DNA of 37,324 bases from Methylobacteriaceae bacterium (GTDB lineage Bacteria > Pseudomonadota > Alphaproteobacteria > Rhizobiales > Beijerinckiaceae), in the NCBI GenBank assembly GCA_020638135.1, contig JACKJE010000026.1, positions 1 to 37,324 of the forward strand, given 5' to 3'. Below, piece by piece: positions 1-7,672 of this stretch (positions are counted from its first letter, which is position 1; every line of letters begins with the position of its first letter). The notes beneath the pieces were generated by a model. The model made no database searches and was not told where the DNA came from. It saw only the letters and a list, made by a program, of their open reading frames with translations. Made by a program: the position numbers and the translations under genes.

Positions 1-703
1 CGCGTTCGGGGTGACGCGCGGCGTAGGCGATCGCCACGGACGCGCCCTGCGACATTCCGAGGATCGCAAAGCGCTTTGCTCCGACCGACTCCACGACCGC
101 TTCGAAATCGCGCTCGAAGCCCGCAAAGGAGAAATCCGGCGGGTCGCGGTCGGACAAGCCGGTGCCACGCGCATCGTATCGCACGAAGCGGCGACCGGCG
201 GACCAGCGCCGAAAGGTCGGTCCCCAAACCGGGCTCGACCAATCGTGCTCGACATGCGTGAGCCAATTGGCAGTCTTGATCAGCACATCGCCTTCACCCG
301 ATGTCGCGACCGCCAGGGCGACGCCGTCCGCGCTGCGGCAGAATTTGACGGTTTGGCTGGCATCCAGCGCCTGCGCTTCAGCATCAGTTTGGGGTTCAGT
401 GGCGATTTCGCCAATGAATCGAAAGCCGCGCTTCGGAATCGTGCGCAGCAGGCGCTGCTCCCGTCCACTGTCGCCGATCGCGACCCGCGCCGCATTGATC
501 CTGCTGCCCAGCGCGGCGTCCGAGACGAAGCGGCCGCTCCAGACGCTCGAAAACAACTCATCCTTGTCGACGACGCGGTCGCCACGCTTCGCGAGATACA
601 CCAGAAGATCGAAGACCTGGGGTTCGATATGCACGATCTCGCCGTTGCGCCGCAGCTCTCGGCGATCGATGTCAATTGCGCAATCCTCGAAGCGAAGGAT
701 CAT
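1..703 (-). CDS. Winged-helix DNA-binding domain fused to alpha/beta hydrolase (3' end outside window)
   Basis: The reading frame stays open from an ATG at 703 to the left edge, so 234 residues are visible and the C-terminus is missing. Residues 1-100 read as an OmpR/PhoB-type winged helix (FDLLVYLAKRGDRVVDKDEL, then a recognition-helix region and IPKRGFRFIGE, the usual wing ending). Residues from about 120 are an alpha/beta hydrolase core, with RYDARGTGLSD and the nucleophile elbow GMSQG (Ser218). The start is supported by GGAGG about nine bases upstream. Proteins of this architecture are known as putative regulators with a hydrolase-like sensor or effector domain; no ligand can be deduced. 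It is divergent from the tautomerase and hydrolase genes and could regulate them (inference). The catalytic His would lie outside the window. Confidence 0.85.
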   Translation of the reverse strand, partial: MILRFEDCAIDIDRRELRRNGEIVHIEPQVFDLLVYLAKRGDRVVDKDELFSSVWSGRFVSDAALGSRINAARVAIGDSGREQRLLRTIPKRGFRFIGEIATEPQTDAEAQALDASQTVKFCRSADGVALAVATSGEGDVLIKTANWLTHVEHDWSSPVWGPTFRRWSAGRRFVRYDARGTGLSDRDPPDFSFAGFERDFEAVVESVGAKRFAILGMSQGASVAIAYAARHPER

Positions 704-800
704 CCGGGGACGCCTCCATGCGCCGTCTAGCTCGTTGTGCGCTGGGCGCAAATTGTACGCCTCAACGTATGTCGCCTGCAGCCGATAGCGATAATATCAA

Positions 801-838
801 GCGTTTCTGAAGGGAAAATCATGCTTTCCCGAAAGCGC
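801..838. promoter_or_regulatory. Imperfect inverted repeat in the divergent intergenic region
   Basis: GGGAAA (812-817) and TTTCCC (825-830) form a perfect six-base inverted repeat. It is extended outward by GCGTTTC (801-807) and GAAAGCGC (831-838), which pair with a bulge. It lies between the leftward winged-helix gene and the rightward tautomerase gene. Just upstream, GATAATAT (about 789-796) could be a -10-like element. The site is a candidate operator for the winged-helix protein; no binding evidence exists here. Confidence 0.35.
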
Positions 839-903
839 CCGGCCGGCGAAGCGCGCATCATGCCCGCGTTCGAATGAGCGAACGATCAACCGGGAGCTGC
901 GCC

Positions 904-1131
904 ATGCCTTTGATCGAAGTCCATGTCATCGAGAATGTGTTCGATCGCGCGCAGAAAGAACAGATCATCGAGAAGCTGACCGACGCCATGGTCAGCGTCG
1001 AAGGCGAGAACATGCGCGGCGTCACTTGGGTGAAGATTTCCGAGGTCGCGAGCGGCGAATGGGGCATCGGTGGTCAGCCGTTGACGACGGAAGCCATCAA
1101 GGAACTGGCAGCTGGCAAGCACGTGGCCTGA
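904..1131 (+). CDS. Tautomerase family protein (4-oxalocrotonate tautomerase-like)
   Basis: A 75-residue protein beginning Met-Pro-Leu-Ile-Glu-Val. After Met removal the N-terminal proline is the general base of the 4-oxalocrotonate tautomerase superfamily. The following pattern (EKLTDAMVSVEGENMRGVTW, then WGIGGQPLT) matches the beta-alpha-beta fold of these small hexameric or trimeric enzymes, which move protons on enol or keto substrates. The start at 904 is preferred over an upstream in-frame ATG at 874 because it exposes Pro1 and has GGGAG upstream. It is followed 21 bases later by an alpha/beta hydrolase gene on the same strand, so the two may form an operon. The natural substrate cannot be inferred. 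Confidence 0.88.
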   Translation: MPLIEVHVIENVFDRAQKEQIIEKLTDAMVSVEGENMRGVTWVKISEVASGEWGIGGQPLTTEAIKELAAGKHVA

Positions 1132-1152
1132 TGCGTCGCTTGGGAGGAGGGG

Positions 1153-2055
1153 ATGTTCGAGTGCGTCGAGTTTCCGTCGGAGGGGGCATTGCTGCGGGGG
1201 CGGCTTTATCTTCCCGCCGAACCTCGGCGCTCGCCCTGTGTCGTCATGGCGCACGGAACGTCTGCGACCATCACGATGGTCGCAGACGATTATGCTCGAG
1301 CCTTTCATGCCGCCGGTCTCGGCGTCCTGCTCTACGATCACAGAAATTTCGGCGCGAGCGGAGGCGAACCTCGGCAGGAAATCAACCCATGGAGTCAGGC
1401 GCGTGGGTATCGCGACGCCGTTGGGTTCCTGAAGAACGACGCGCGCATCGATCCCGCGCGCATTGCTATTTGGGGCGACAGCTACGCGGGAATGATCGCG
1501 CTCGTCTCGGGCGCAATTGTCGATGGCGTCGCGGCGATCGTCGCGCAGATCCCGGCATGCGGAGAGAGGCTGTCGTCGACGGCTGGCAGCGCGGTCATTG
1601 CGAACGATCTCCGGCGAATGTTGGAAGCGGGCGATACTGATGCGGACGCGACGCGCATTGGTCCTTTGCCCGTCGTCTCTGCCGACCAGATCAATGCGCC
1701 TTCGCTGCTGAAGCCGATCCAGGCCTTTCGCTGGTTCATGGAATATGGCGGACGCCACGGTAGCCGCTGGGAAAACAAGATCACGCGCGTTGCGCCGGGC
1801 GGCACGGTCTCGTTCGACGTTTACGGCGCCGCGCCTCTGGTGCGTGCGCCGACGCTCATGATGATAGGTCACGACGACGAAATGGTTCACTGCGCGCGCG
1901 AAGTGCAAGAGGCCGTGTTCGATCGCATCCTCGCGCCCAAGACTCTCGTTGAAATCGAGGGAGGCCATTTCGGGCTGCTCTGGCCGCCCGGCGCGATCTT
2001 CAACCGCGCTGCAAGCCTCCAGATCGAGTTCTTGCGCGCGCATCTCCTTACTTAG
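1153..2055 (+). CDS. Alpha/beta hydrolase (YcjY/dienelactone hydrolase-like)
   Basis: 300 residues with a single alpha/beta-hydrolase domain. Visible elements are the HGTSA oxyanion-loop region (about residues 34-38), YDHRNFGASGG, the nucleophile elbow GDSYAG with Ser110, an acidic residue in GHDDEMV (Asp241 or Asp242) and the catalytic His272 in EGGHFGLLW. There is no signal peptide, so it is probably cytoplasmic. The layout resembles YcjY/acetyl-xylan-esterase-like hydrolases of unknown substrate. GGAGG lies about eight bases before the ATG. It follows the tautomerase gene closely and lies opposite the winged-helix/hydrolase gene, suggesting a small catabolic or detoxification unit (inference). 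Confidence 0.88.
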   Translation: MFECVEFPSEGALLRGRLYLPAEPRRSPCVVMAHGTSATITMVADDYARAFHAAGLGVLLYDHRNFGASGGEPRQEINPWSQARGYRDAVGFLKNDARIDPARIAIWGDSYAGMIALVSGAIVDGVAAIVAQIPACGERLSSTAGSAVIANDLRRMLEAGDTDADATRIGPLPVVSADQINAPSLLKPIQAFRWFMEYGGRHGSRWENKITRVAPGGTVSFDVYGAAPLVRAPTLMMIGHDDEMVHCAREVQEAVFDRILAPKTLVEIEGGHFGLLWPPGAIFNRAASLQIEFLRAHLLT

Positions 2056-2075
2056 AAAAAGGCGCGCGGACCGCG

Positions 2076-4367
2076 CTACATCCGCGCTTCCTTGCGCAAG
2101 GGCTCAATTGCCTTTGCTTCCGCCATGCCGAGGCGCGCGCGGTAGATGGTGAGATTTTCCAGAACGCGCTGCACGTAATTGCGCGTCTCGGCGATCGGGA
2201 TGCGCTCGATCCAGTCGATCGGATCGACGCTGGCGTCGCGCGGGTCGCCGTGTGCGGCGATCCATTCCTTCACGCGGCGGCCGCCGGCATTGTAGGCGGC
2301 AAAGGTCAGGATCAGCGAGTTGCGCTGTTCTTTGAGCAGATCGCCGAGGTGCGCCGCGCCGAGTTGCGCGTTGAACACGGGATCCGCCGTCATGCGGCGC
2401 GCCTCGAAGGCGACGCCCACTCGTCGCGCGGTGGATCGGGCGGTCGACGCGATCATCTGCATCAGGCCCATGGCGCCGGCGTGCGAGACCGCCTTCGGGT
2501 CGAAGGCGCTCTCCTGCCGCGCGATGGAATAGACGACCGGCAGCGAAGCCGAATTCTCGAAGGGCGAGAATTGTGGGACGCCATAGGTCGGGAAGGCGAC
2601 GTCGTCGATCGGATGGCCGTTCTGCGCGGCGAGCTTGCCGAAGGTGAGCGAAACCTTGGCGTCGCTATCCTTGACGACGACGCTGGCGAGCGCGGCCATC
2701 TGCTCGGGCGCCTCGATCGATTTGGCGGCGAGATAGGCGAGCGGAACCGCGATGTCCTTCGCGCCGGCGGCGTAGAGCAGTTCGATCGCGCGCACGCTTT
2801 CGGCGCGCGCGACGCCTTCCGCCGGCAGGGGCGCAAAACGGATCGGCGTGTCGCTCCTGCCGAGCCGCAGGCGTGCGAGCTGGCCGTAGAAGGTCGCCGA
2901 TTCCGCAGCCGCCTGTTCGTAGAAGGACGCGGCGTCGTCTTTGGCCGCTTCCGCCGCACGGCCGCGCCAATAGGCGGCGCGCGCCCGTGAGATCGGCGTG
3001 TGCGCGATCTTCATCGCCGTGTCGAAATGCGGCGCGGCGAGGTTGGGCTTGTCGAGATAGCGCAATGCTATCCAGCCGGCGTGAAATTCGGCTTCGATCT
3101 GCTTGTCGTTGGCTTCGGCCGCATGGCCGGCGCAAATCTTGTAGGCGGTCAGCGCATCGCCGGCGTCGAGCAGTTTTCGCGCGAGATTGCGGCGTTCTTC
3201 CCACCACGCGTCGCCATCGACGACGGCGGCGGGGTCGCGCGGCGCGGTCAGCATCAGCGCGCCGGCTTCGGCGTATTTCTTTTGATGCAGGAGATATTTG
3301 ATCTTCGCGAAGGCAAGGCCCGCATCCACCTTCACTGCGGGCGGGGCGTCGGCGAATGTCTTGTCGGTCGCAATGCCCCGTTCGGCGGCGGCGCGGATCT
3401 GCGTCAACGCGACGATGTCGGGACCTGCGAGCGAGGCCGCGCGCAACGCGGCCGAGAATTTTTCGTCATAGGCGAGGCGCGAGGCGCGGCGCGCGCTGTC
3501 GACCGGTGTCAGCGCGCCGCCGAACTTCTTCTTCAGCGCGCCTTCCTGCGACATGTTGAGCGCGTCGTCGCGCCAGATTTTTCGTGCGAGATCGTTGGCG
3601 CGGGCCGTTTCGCCCTCGTCGAGCAGGGCGGCGGCGAGCGCGACGCGACCGGCCGGCGTCGTCGGCGCATTGGCGCGGAAGGCCTCGATCACGGCCGGGG
3701 CGGGCGGCTTGGCGGCGTAGAGCGCGAGCTCCGCATGCTTGCGCAGCCATTCCATCGCCGGCCAGTCGGGATGCGACGCCATGAACCGGGCAATGCGACG
3801 GTGGCCGACTTCGAGCGGCCTGAGCCGGATCGCGGCCCATTCGAGGGTCGTAACAACGAGCGGATCTTTCGCGGTCGCCGCGGCCGCGTCGCCTTTGGCG
3901 ATATCGCCATGCCGGTAGGCGTCGAGCCCCTCGCGCAGGCCGGTCAGCTCGACGCCGAGGCCGGCAGCGGGGTCGACGACGCCGGTCGGGTAGACGGGGT
4001 CGACGGCGCGCGCATATGCGCTGACAAGCGGCGGATCGAGCTGCATGCTGCGTGGGGCCTGTGGCGCCGCCCTTGCGATTGCGGCGGTCGCGTCGGCGCT
4101 GGCCGTCGTCTCGAGCGGCTGCGGGCGTTCGCGCTGCGCGAATTCCGCATGGCGATCATCCTGCGGGTCGAACACGAAGGTCTGCTCGGGCGGCAGCGGA
4201 ATTTCGAGCCGCACGGATTGGGCGGGAGAGGGTCGGAGCCGCTGGATCAGATCGATGTGGCCGAGCGTTACGGGCGCAAGGCAGCCCGCCGCCAGCACCG
4301 TCGCGCCTACGGTCTTGCGCTTCCAGCTGTGTTGCGCCCGATTCTGCGCCCCGGAATCTTTCGTCAC
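2076..4367 (-). CDS. slt: Soluble lytic murein transglycosylase
   Basis: A large periplasmic-type protein with a long alpha-helical superhelix region and a C-terminal SLT domain. In the last 180 residues the catalytic glutamate lies in IARQESAFDPKAVS, followed by GAMGLMQMI and LTFAAYNAGGRRVKEW, the typical goose-lysozyme-like motifs. It cleaves the MurNAc-GlcNAc bond of peptidoglycan to give 1,6-anhydro-MurNAc ends. A GTG start at 4367 is chosen (763 residues): AGGAG lies about 11 bases upstream and a basic, hydrophobic export signal follows (KRKTVGATVLAAGCLAPVTL). The frame remains open upstream to an ATG at 4511, but that extension is poor in signal-like sequence. It is divergent from dapA, which makes a peptidoglycan and lysine precursor, as in many Hyphomicrobiales. 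Confidence 0.9.
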   Translation of the reverse strand: MTKDSGAQNRAQHSWKRKTVGATVLAAGCLAPVTLGHIDLIQRLRPSPAQSVRLEIPLPPEQTFVFDPQDDRHAEFAQRERPQPLETTASADATAAIARAAPQAPRSMQLDPPLVSAYARAVDPVYPTGVVDPAAGLGVELTGLREGLDAYRHGDIAKGDAAAATAKDPLVVTTLEWAAIRLRPLEVGHRRIARFMASHPDWPAMEWLRKHAELALYAAKPPAPAVIEAFRANAPTTPAGRVALAAALLDEGETARANDLARKIWRDDALNMSQEGALKKKFGGALTPVDSARRASRLAYDEKFSAALRAASLAGPDIVALTQIRAAAERGIATDKTFADAPPAVKVDAGLAFAKIKYLLHQKKYAEAGALMLTAPRDPAAVVDGDAWWEERRNLARKLLDAGDALTAYKICAGHAAEANDKQIEAEFHAGWIALRYLDKPNLAAPHFDTAMKIAHTPISRARAAYWRGRAAEAAKDDAASFYEQAAAESATFYGQLARLRLGRSDTPIRFAPLPAEGVARAESVRAIELLYAAGAKDIAVPLAYLAAKSIEAPEQMAALASVVVKDSDAKVSLTFGKLAAQNGHPIDDVAFPTYGVPQFSPFENSASLPVVYSIARQESAFDPKAVSHAGAMGLMQMIASTARSTARRVGVAFEARRMTADPVFNAQLGAAHLGDLLKEQRNSLILTFAAYNAGGRRVKEWIAAHGDPRDASVDPIDWIERIPIAETRNYVQRVLENLTIYRARLGMAEAKAIEPLRKEARM

Positions 4368-4413
4368 GCGACGAACGCTCCTGACGATCCGCCCCGACAG
4401 TGCCGCGCCATGA

Positions 4414-4429
4414 TTAACGAAACGATAAC
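4414..4429. promoter_or_regulatory. CtrA-like half-site pair upstream of slt and dapA
   Basis: TTAA, seven bases, then ATAAC occurs in the slt-dapA divergent region. This is one mismatch from the TTAA-N7-TTAAC consensus of the alphaproteobacterial cell-cycle regulator CtrA. It stands about 47 bases upstream of the GTG chosen for slt. Short motifs like this arise by chance, so the call is tentative. Confidence 0.25.
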
Positions 4430-4569
4430 CATGCGCGCCCGCGTCGTGGCCGGCTGCCTGCAGTGGCGCCCCTTTTCGGCGCGCGCGCCAGGGGCTATGT
4501 GTGTCCAGCACAGAAACGGGCGAATGCGGCGTGGATTAGGCAGGGCCGCCGAGAGTTTGGGACGCGAAA

Positions 4570-5463
4570 ATGGGCGCCAGGGCGAATTTCAGGGGATCGA
4601 TGCCGGCGCTGGTGACGCCGTTCAAGGACGGCGCCGTTGACGAGGACGCCTTTCGCAAGCTGATCGACTGGGTGATCGAGAGCGGCCAGCACGGCCTCGT
4701 TCCCGTCGGCACGACCGGCGAAAGCCCGACCCTGTCGCATGACGAACACCGCAAGGTCGTCGAAATCTGCATCGCCGAGGCGCGCGGCCGCGTGCCCGTG
4801 ATCGCGGGCGCGGGCTCCAACAATACGCGCGAGGCGGTGGAACTGGCCAAGCACGCCGAGAAGGCGGGCGCCGACGGCGTGCTGATCGTGACGCCCTATT
4901 ACAACAAGCCGAATCAGGAAGGCCTGTACCAGCACTTCAAGGCGGTCGATGCGGCGATCGGCATACCGATCGTCATCTACAATATCCCGCCGCGCTCGGT
5001 GATCGACATGAGCGTCGACACGATGAAGCGCTGCTACGAGCTGAAGAATGTCGTCGGCGTGAAGGACGCGACCGGCAATATCGGCCGCATTTCGCTGCAG
5101 CGGCAGGCGATGGGGCCGGAATTCATCCAGATGTCGGGCGACGACATCACGGCTCTGTCGTGCATGGCGGCCGGCGCGCATGGCTGTATTTCGGTGGTCG
5201 CCAATGTCGCGCCCAAGCCGACCGCCGAACTGATGGAAGCCTGTTTTGCCGGCAAGTACGACGAAGCGCTGAAGATCCAGGACCGGCTGGTTCCGCTGCA
5301 CGCCGCGACCTTCCTGGAAGCCGGCGTCACCGGCGCCAAGACGGGTCTGTCCCTGCTCGGCCGGGCGCGCGAGGAGGTGCGCCTGCCGCTCGTGCCATCG
5401 ACCGAGGGCACGAAGAAGGCCATTCGCGCCGCGATGGTGCATGCGGGCGTGCTGAACGCCTAA
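4570..5463 (+). CDS. dapA: 4-hydroxy-tetrahydrodipicolinate synthase
   Basis: 297 residues, the usual length for DapA. The enzyme condenses pyruvate with L-aspartate semialdehyde, the first committed step to diaminopimelate and lysine. Visible motifs are GTTGESPTLSHDEH near residue 55, the active-site tyrosine region VTPYYNKPNQEG, IYNIPPR, and the Schiff-base lysine in VVGVKDATGN. The start ATG at 4570 gives the typical short leader before PALVTPF; a Met at residue 11 is a less likely start. It is divergent from slt and followed by a large palindromic element and smpB, so read-through into smpB may be modulated by that hairpin. Confidence 0.97.
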   Translation: MGARANFRGSMPALVTPFKDGAVDEDAFRKLIDWVIESGQHGLVPVGTTGESPTLSHDEHRKVVEICIAEARGRVPVIAGAGSNNTREAVELAKHAEKAGADGVLIVTPYYNKPNQEGLYQHFKAVDAAIGIPIVIYNIPPRSVIDMSVDTMKRCYELKNVVGVKDATGNIGRISLQRQAMGPEFIQMSGDDITALSCMAAGAHGCISVVANVAPKPTAELMEACFAGKYDEALKIQDRLVPLHAATFLEAGVTGAKTGLSLLGRAREEVRLPLVPSTEGTKKAIRAAMVHAGVLNA

Positions 5464-5490
5464 CGTCAGGACGGCGCTCAGGGCTGAGCC

Positions 5491-5575
5491 TGTCATTGCG
5501 AGGAGCGAAGCGACGCGGCAATCCAGAGCCGGGTTGTGGCTCTGGATTGCTTCGCTTCGCTCGCAATGACGGGAC
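5491..5575. repeat. Large intergenic palindromic repeat element
   Basis: Left arm 5491-5530 and right arm 5538-5575 are nearly perfect inverse complements around a seven-base loop (GGGTTGT, 5531-5537). The arms hold TGTCATTGCGAG and CAATCCAGAGCC on the left and GGCTCTGGATTGC and CTCGCAATGAC on the right. The left arm differs by a few bases inside the GCGAAGCG stretch. Palindromes with the CATTGCGAGCGAAGCGAAGCA theme are, from memory, widespread intergenic repeats in Bradyrhizobium-like and related alphaproteobacteria. In RNA it would form a long hairpin between dapA and smpB and could act in processing or attenuation. No second copy was noticed in this window. Confidence 0.85.
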
Positions 5576-5587
5576 AAGGATTGCAGA

Positions 5588-6064
5588 TTGGCCGAAAAAC
5601 CCAAATCCAACTTCAAAGTCGCCTCGGACAATCGCAAGGCGCGGTACAATTACGAGATCGGCGACAAGATCGAGGCCGGGCTGGTGCTGACCGGCACCGA
5701 GGTGAAGTCGCTGCGCACGGGCAAGGCGACGATCGCTGAATCCTATGCGAGCGTCGACCGCAATGGCGAGATGTGGCTGGTGAATGCGACCATCCCCGAA
5801 TATGGCGGCGGCAATCGCTTCAATCACGAGCCCAAACGCCCGCGCAAACTGCTGCTCAAGCAGCGCGAGATCGCGCGCCTGTCGCAGGCGGTGCAGCGCG
5901 AGGGCATGACGCTGGTGCCGCTGCGCGTCTATTTCAACGATCGCGGCCGGGCCAAGATCGAAATCGCCATCGCGCGCGGCAAGCAGTTGCACGACAAGCG
6001 CGAAACCGAGAAAAAACGGGACTGGGCGCGCGAAAAGGGCCGCCTGATGCGCGACAGGGGTTAG
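5588..6064 (+). CDS. smpB: SsrA-binding protein SmpB
   Basis: 158 residues, the normal family length. SmpB binds tmRNA and delivers it to stalled ribosomes for trans-translation. The sequence contains ARYNYEIGDKIEAGLVLTGTEVKSLRTGKA, split here as RYNYEI, the TGTEVKSLR signature, and YEP-like NHEPKRPRKLLLKQREI. The C-terminal tail is basic (KLHDKRE-like, then KKRDWAREKGRLMRDRG), as expected for the part that enters the mRNA channel. The start is TTG at 5588, supported by AAGGA about eight bases upstream and by the lack of an earlier in-frame ATG after the palindrome. The next gene begins eight bases after the stop codon. Confidence 0.96.
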   Translation: MAEKPKSNFKVASDNRKARYNYEIGDKIEAGLVLTGTEVKSLRTGKATIAESYASVDRNGEMWLVNATIPEYGGGNRFNHEPKRPRKLLLKQREIARLSQAVQREGMTLVPLRVYFNDRGRAKIEIAIARGKQLHDKRETEKKRDWAREKGRLMRDRG

Positions 6065-6072
6065 GAGTTCAC

Positions 6073-6621
6073 ATGACGGGCCAGATGCCGGGGCAGGGCG
6101 CTGCTCAAGGCGCGCAGACCTTCAAGCGCACGTGCGGGACCTGCACATTGTGCTGCAAGGTCTACGATATTCCCGCCGTTCCGACCGCGATGGGCGAATG
6201 GTGCGCGCATTGCGAGCCCGGCAAGGGCTGCAAGATCTGGGAGAGCCGCCCCGACCAGTGCCGCGCCTTCCATTGCAACTGGATCATGATGGACTGGCTC
6301 GGCGAGGAGTGGAAACCGGAAATCGCCAAGTTCGTGTTCACGCTCGATCCGACCTCCGGATATCTCCTGTTCCAGGTCGACCCGGGCGTTCCGGACGCCT
6401 GGAAGCGCGAGCCTTACTACAGCCAGATCAAGACCTGGGCGGCCGAGGGTCTGTCGCGGGCGCGCGGCACGCTGGTGTTCGTCAACAAGGCGGCGACGCT
6501 GGTCATGCCAGACGGCGATGCGCAGCTCGGCGAGCTGAAGCCGGAAGACCGGATCAATATCGGCCCGGGCGGCGACGGCACGATCAAGGTGGAAGTGAAG
6601 CGCGGCCAGAAGCCGAATTGA
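6073..6621 (+). CDS. YkgJ-like cysteine-cluster protein (putative Zn or Fe-S binding)
   Basis: 182 residues. The N-terminal third carries a dense cysteine pattern: RTCGTCTLCCKVYDI near residues 19-33, then EWCAHCEPGKGCKIWE, DQCRAFHCNW. This matches the UPF0153/YkgJ family (CxxCxxCC type), thought to coordinate zinc or an iron-sulfur cluster; its biochemical role is unknown. The remaining part is predicted alpha/beta without membrane segments. AGGAG straddles the smpB stop and gives a good spacing to the ATG at 6073. The eight-base gap to smpB suggests co-transcription. Confidence 0.8.
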   Translation: MTGQMPGQGAAQGAQTFKRTCGTCTLCCKVYDIPAVPTAMGEWCAHCEPGKGCKIWESRPDQCRAFHCNWIMMDWLGEEWKPEIAKFVFTLDPTSGYLLFQVDPGVPDAWKREPYYSQIKTWAAEGLSRARGTLVFVNKAATLVMPDGDAQLGELKPEDRINIGPGGDGTIKVEVKRGQKPN

Positions 6622-6631
6622 GCGGTCACAA

Positions 6632-6671
6632 AAACTGTGATACTGTGAAGAAATGAAAAATATCACAGTTT
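6632..6671. promoter_or_regulatory. Inverted-repeat operator spanning the vapB start
   Basis: A perfect 11-base inverted repeat, AAACTGTGATA (6632-6642) and TATCACAGTTT (6661-6671), brackets the antitoxin ATG at 6653. The ACTGTGA unit is repeated directly at 6634-6640 and 6642-6648, and TCACA also occurs at 6626-6630. VapB-type antitoxins with the toxin normally bind such palindromes to autorepress; the position over the translation start fits this (inference). Confidence 0.65.
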
Positions 6672-6889
6672 CCGTGGACGATGAGACCTACCGGCGCGCC
6701 CGCATCAAGGCCGCCGAAATGGACACGTCGGTTTCCGCGCTCGTGAAGACGTATCTGACCGGCCTCGGGTCCCAGGAAAGCGAATTCGAGCGCCTGCAGA
6801 CGCTGGAAGACGAGACCAGGGCGAGAATAAGGGGCTTTTCCGCTGCCGACCGCCTGTCACGCGATGAACTCTACGAGCGTCGCCGGTGA
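6653..6889 (+). CDS. vapB: Ribbon-helix-helix antitoxin (VapB-type)
   Basis: 78 residues. The N-terminus MKNITVSVDDETYRRARIKA followed by a helix with SVSALVKTYL is the ribbon-helix-helix DNA-binding fold (CopG/Arc class) used by many VapB antitoxins. The charged C-terminal half (LEDETRARIRGF to ELYERRR) would wrap around the toxin. It overlaps the PIN toxin gene by four bases (GTGA), the classic coupling of toxin-antitoxin pairs. An inverted repeat flanks its start codon and is likely its own operator. The pair is an accessory insertion between smpB/ykgJ-like and the next leftward genes. Confidence 0.88.
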   Translation: MKNITVSVDDETYRRARIKAAEMDTSVSALVKTYLTGLGSQESEFERLQTLEDETRARIRGFSAADRLSRDELYERRR

Positions 6890-7302
6890 ACGGCGACTGC
6901 TTCCTCGACACGAACATCCTCCTCTATTCGATCAGCGATGCGCCGGACGAGCGCGCCAAGCGCGAGCGCGCAATAGCGCTGCTACGCACGGGGCGATGCG
7001 CCCTCTCGGCGCAAGTCATTCAGGAATTCTACTGGCAGGCGACGCGCCCGACGAAATCAGGCCCGCTGGCGCACGAGGAAGCGCTGGCGCTCGTCCAGAG
7101 CTTCATGCGATTCAGATTCCAGGACACGACAGCGGCGTTGATCATCGCGGCGCTCGATATCAAGCCGCGCTATCGACTGTCCTATTGGGACGCGGCGATT
7201 GTCGCGGCCGCGCAGGCGCTGGGCTGCGGAACGCTCTACTCGGAGGATATGGCGCACGGCATGTCGATCGGCGCAACCCGGGTCGTCAATCCGTTTCTCT
7301 GA
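6886..7302 (+). CDS. vapC: PIN-domain ribonuclease toxin (VapC-type)
   Basis: 138 residues starting at GTG 6886 inside the antitoxin stop. PIN-domain acidic residues are all visible: Asp in FLDTNILLYS near residue 8, Glu in AQVIQEFYWQ near the middle, Asp in SYWDAAIVAAAQ and a final acidic pair in LYSEDMAHG. These residues bind Mg2+ for RNA cleavage; VapC toxins commonly cut initiator tRNA, rRNA loops or other tRNAs. Nothing suggests inactivation. The following gene is convergent, and no obvious terminator lies between them. Confidence 0.9.
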   Translation: MNGDCFLDTNILLYSISDAPDERAKRERAIALLRTGRCALSAQVIQEFYWQATRPTKSGPLAHEEALALVQSFMRFRFQDTTAALIIAALDIKPRYRLSYWDAAIVAAAQALGCGTLYSEDMAHGMSIGATRVVNPFL

Positions 7303-7306
7303 CGCC

Positions 7307-7609
7307 TCACTCCGCCGTCTTGCGCGAATCCCGCACGACCTCGCAGACCTGCAGTTTGTATTCGCTGTAGAATTCCGCGCGGCCCTGACGCTGCGCGGCG
7401 CGATGCTCGGGGTGATCGCCCCAGGCGCGATGGCTGTCCATGTCGGCGAATTCGACAATTGTGACGCGCTCGCCGTCATCCGCCGTAAACACCTTGTGCG
7501 AGATGTAGCCGGGCATTTTTTGCGCGAGTTCGCTCATTCTGGCCGCCGTCGGGTCATAGCCGGCGCGGGCGTCGGACTTGAGGCGCGAGCGGAAGACGGT
7601 GACGATCAT
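7307..7609 (-). CDS. Antibiotic biosynthesis monooxygenase (ABM) fold protein
   Basis: 100 residues, matching the small ferredoxin-like ABM dimers. The sequence runs MIVTVFRSRLKS, AAKMSEL-like helix (AARMSELAQKMPGYISHKVF), then DDGERVTIVEFADMDSHRAW and a C-terminal strand (FYSEYKLQVCEVV). The conserved aromatic/acidic features of this superfamily (EF and W positions) are present, but family members include monooxygenases, heme-degrading enzymes and proteins of unknown role, so no substrate is proposed. AGGA lies about ten bases before the ATG. It is transcribed toward vapC. Confidence 0.8.
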   Translation of the reverse strand: MIVTVFRSRLKSDARAGYDPTAARMSELAQKMPGYISHKVFTADDGERVTIVEFADMDSHRAWGDHPEHRAAQRQGRAEFYSEYKLQVCEVVRDSRKTAE

Positions 7610-7672
7610 AGGCAGATTCCTGTGGGACTGGAGCCTTAGTCTAGCGCGGGCTCAGCCGCCGACCAGTCCGGC

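Noticed and set aside
886..2043. Long minus-strand open frame opposite the tautomerase and hydrolase
   Set aside because: Its product has no family-like motif, is rich in Arg/Asp as GC-rich shadows are, and both genes on the other strand have catalytic motifs.
3000..4640. 546-codon plus-strand frame opposite slt
   Set aside because: It is antisense to a well-supported transglycosylase and shows low-complexity Arg/Gly composition.
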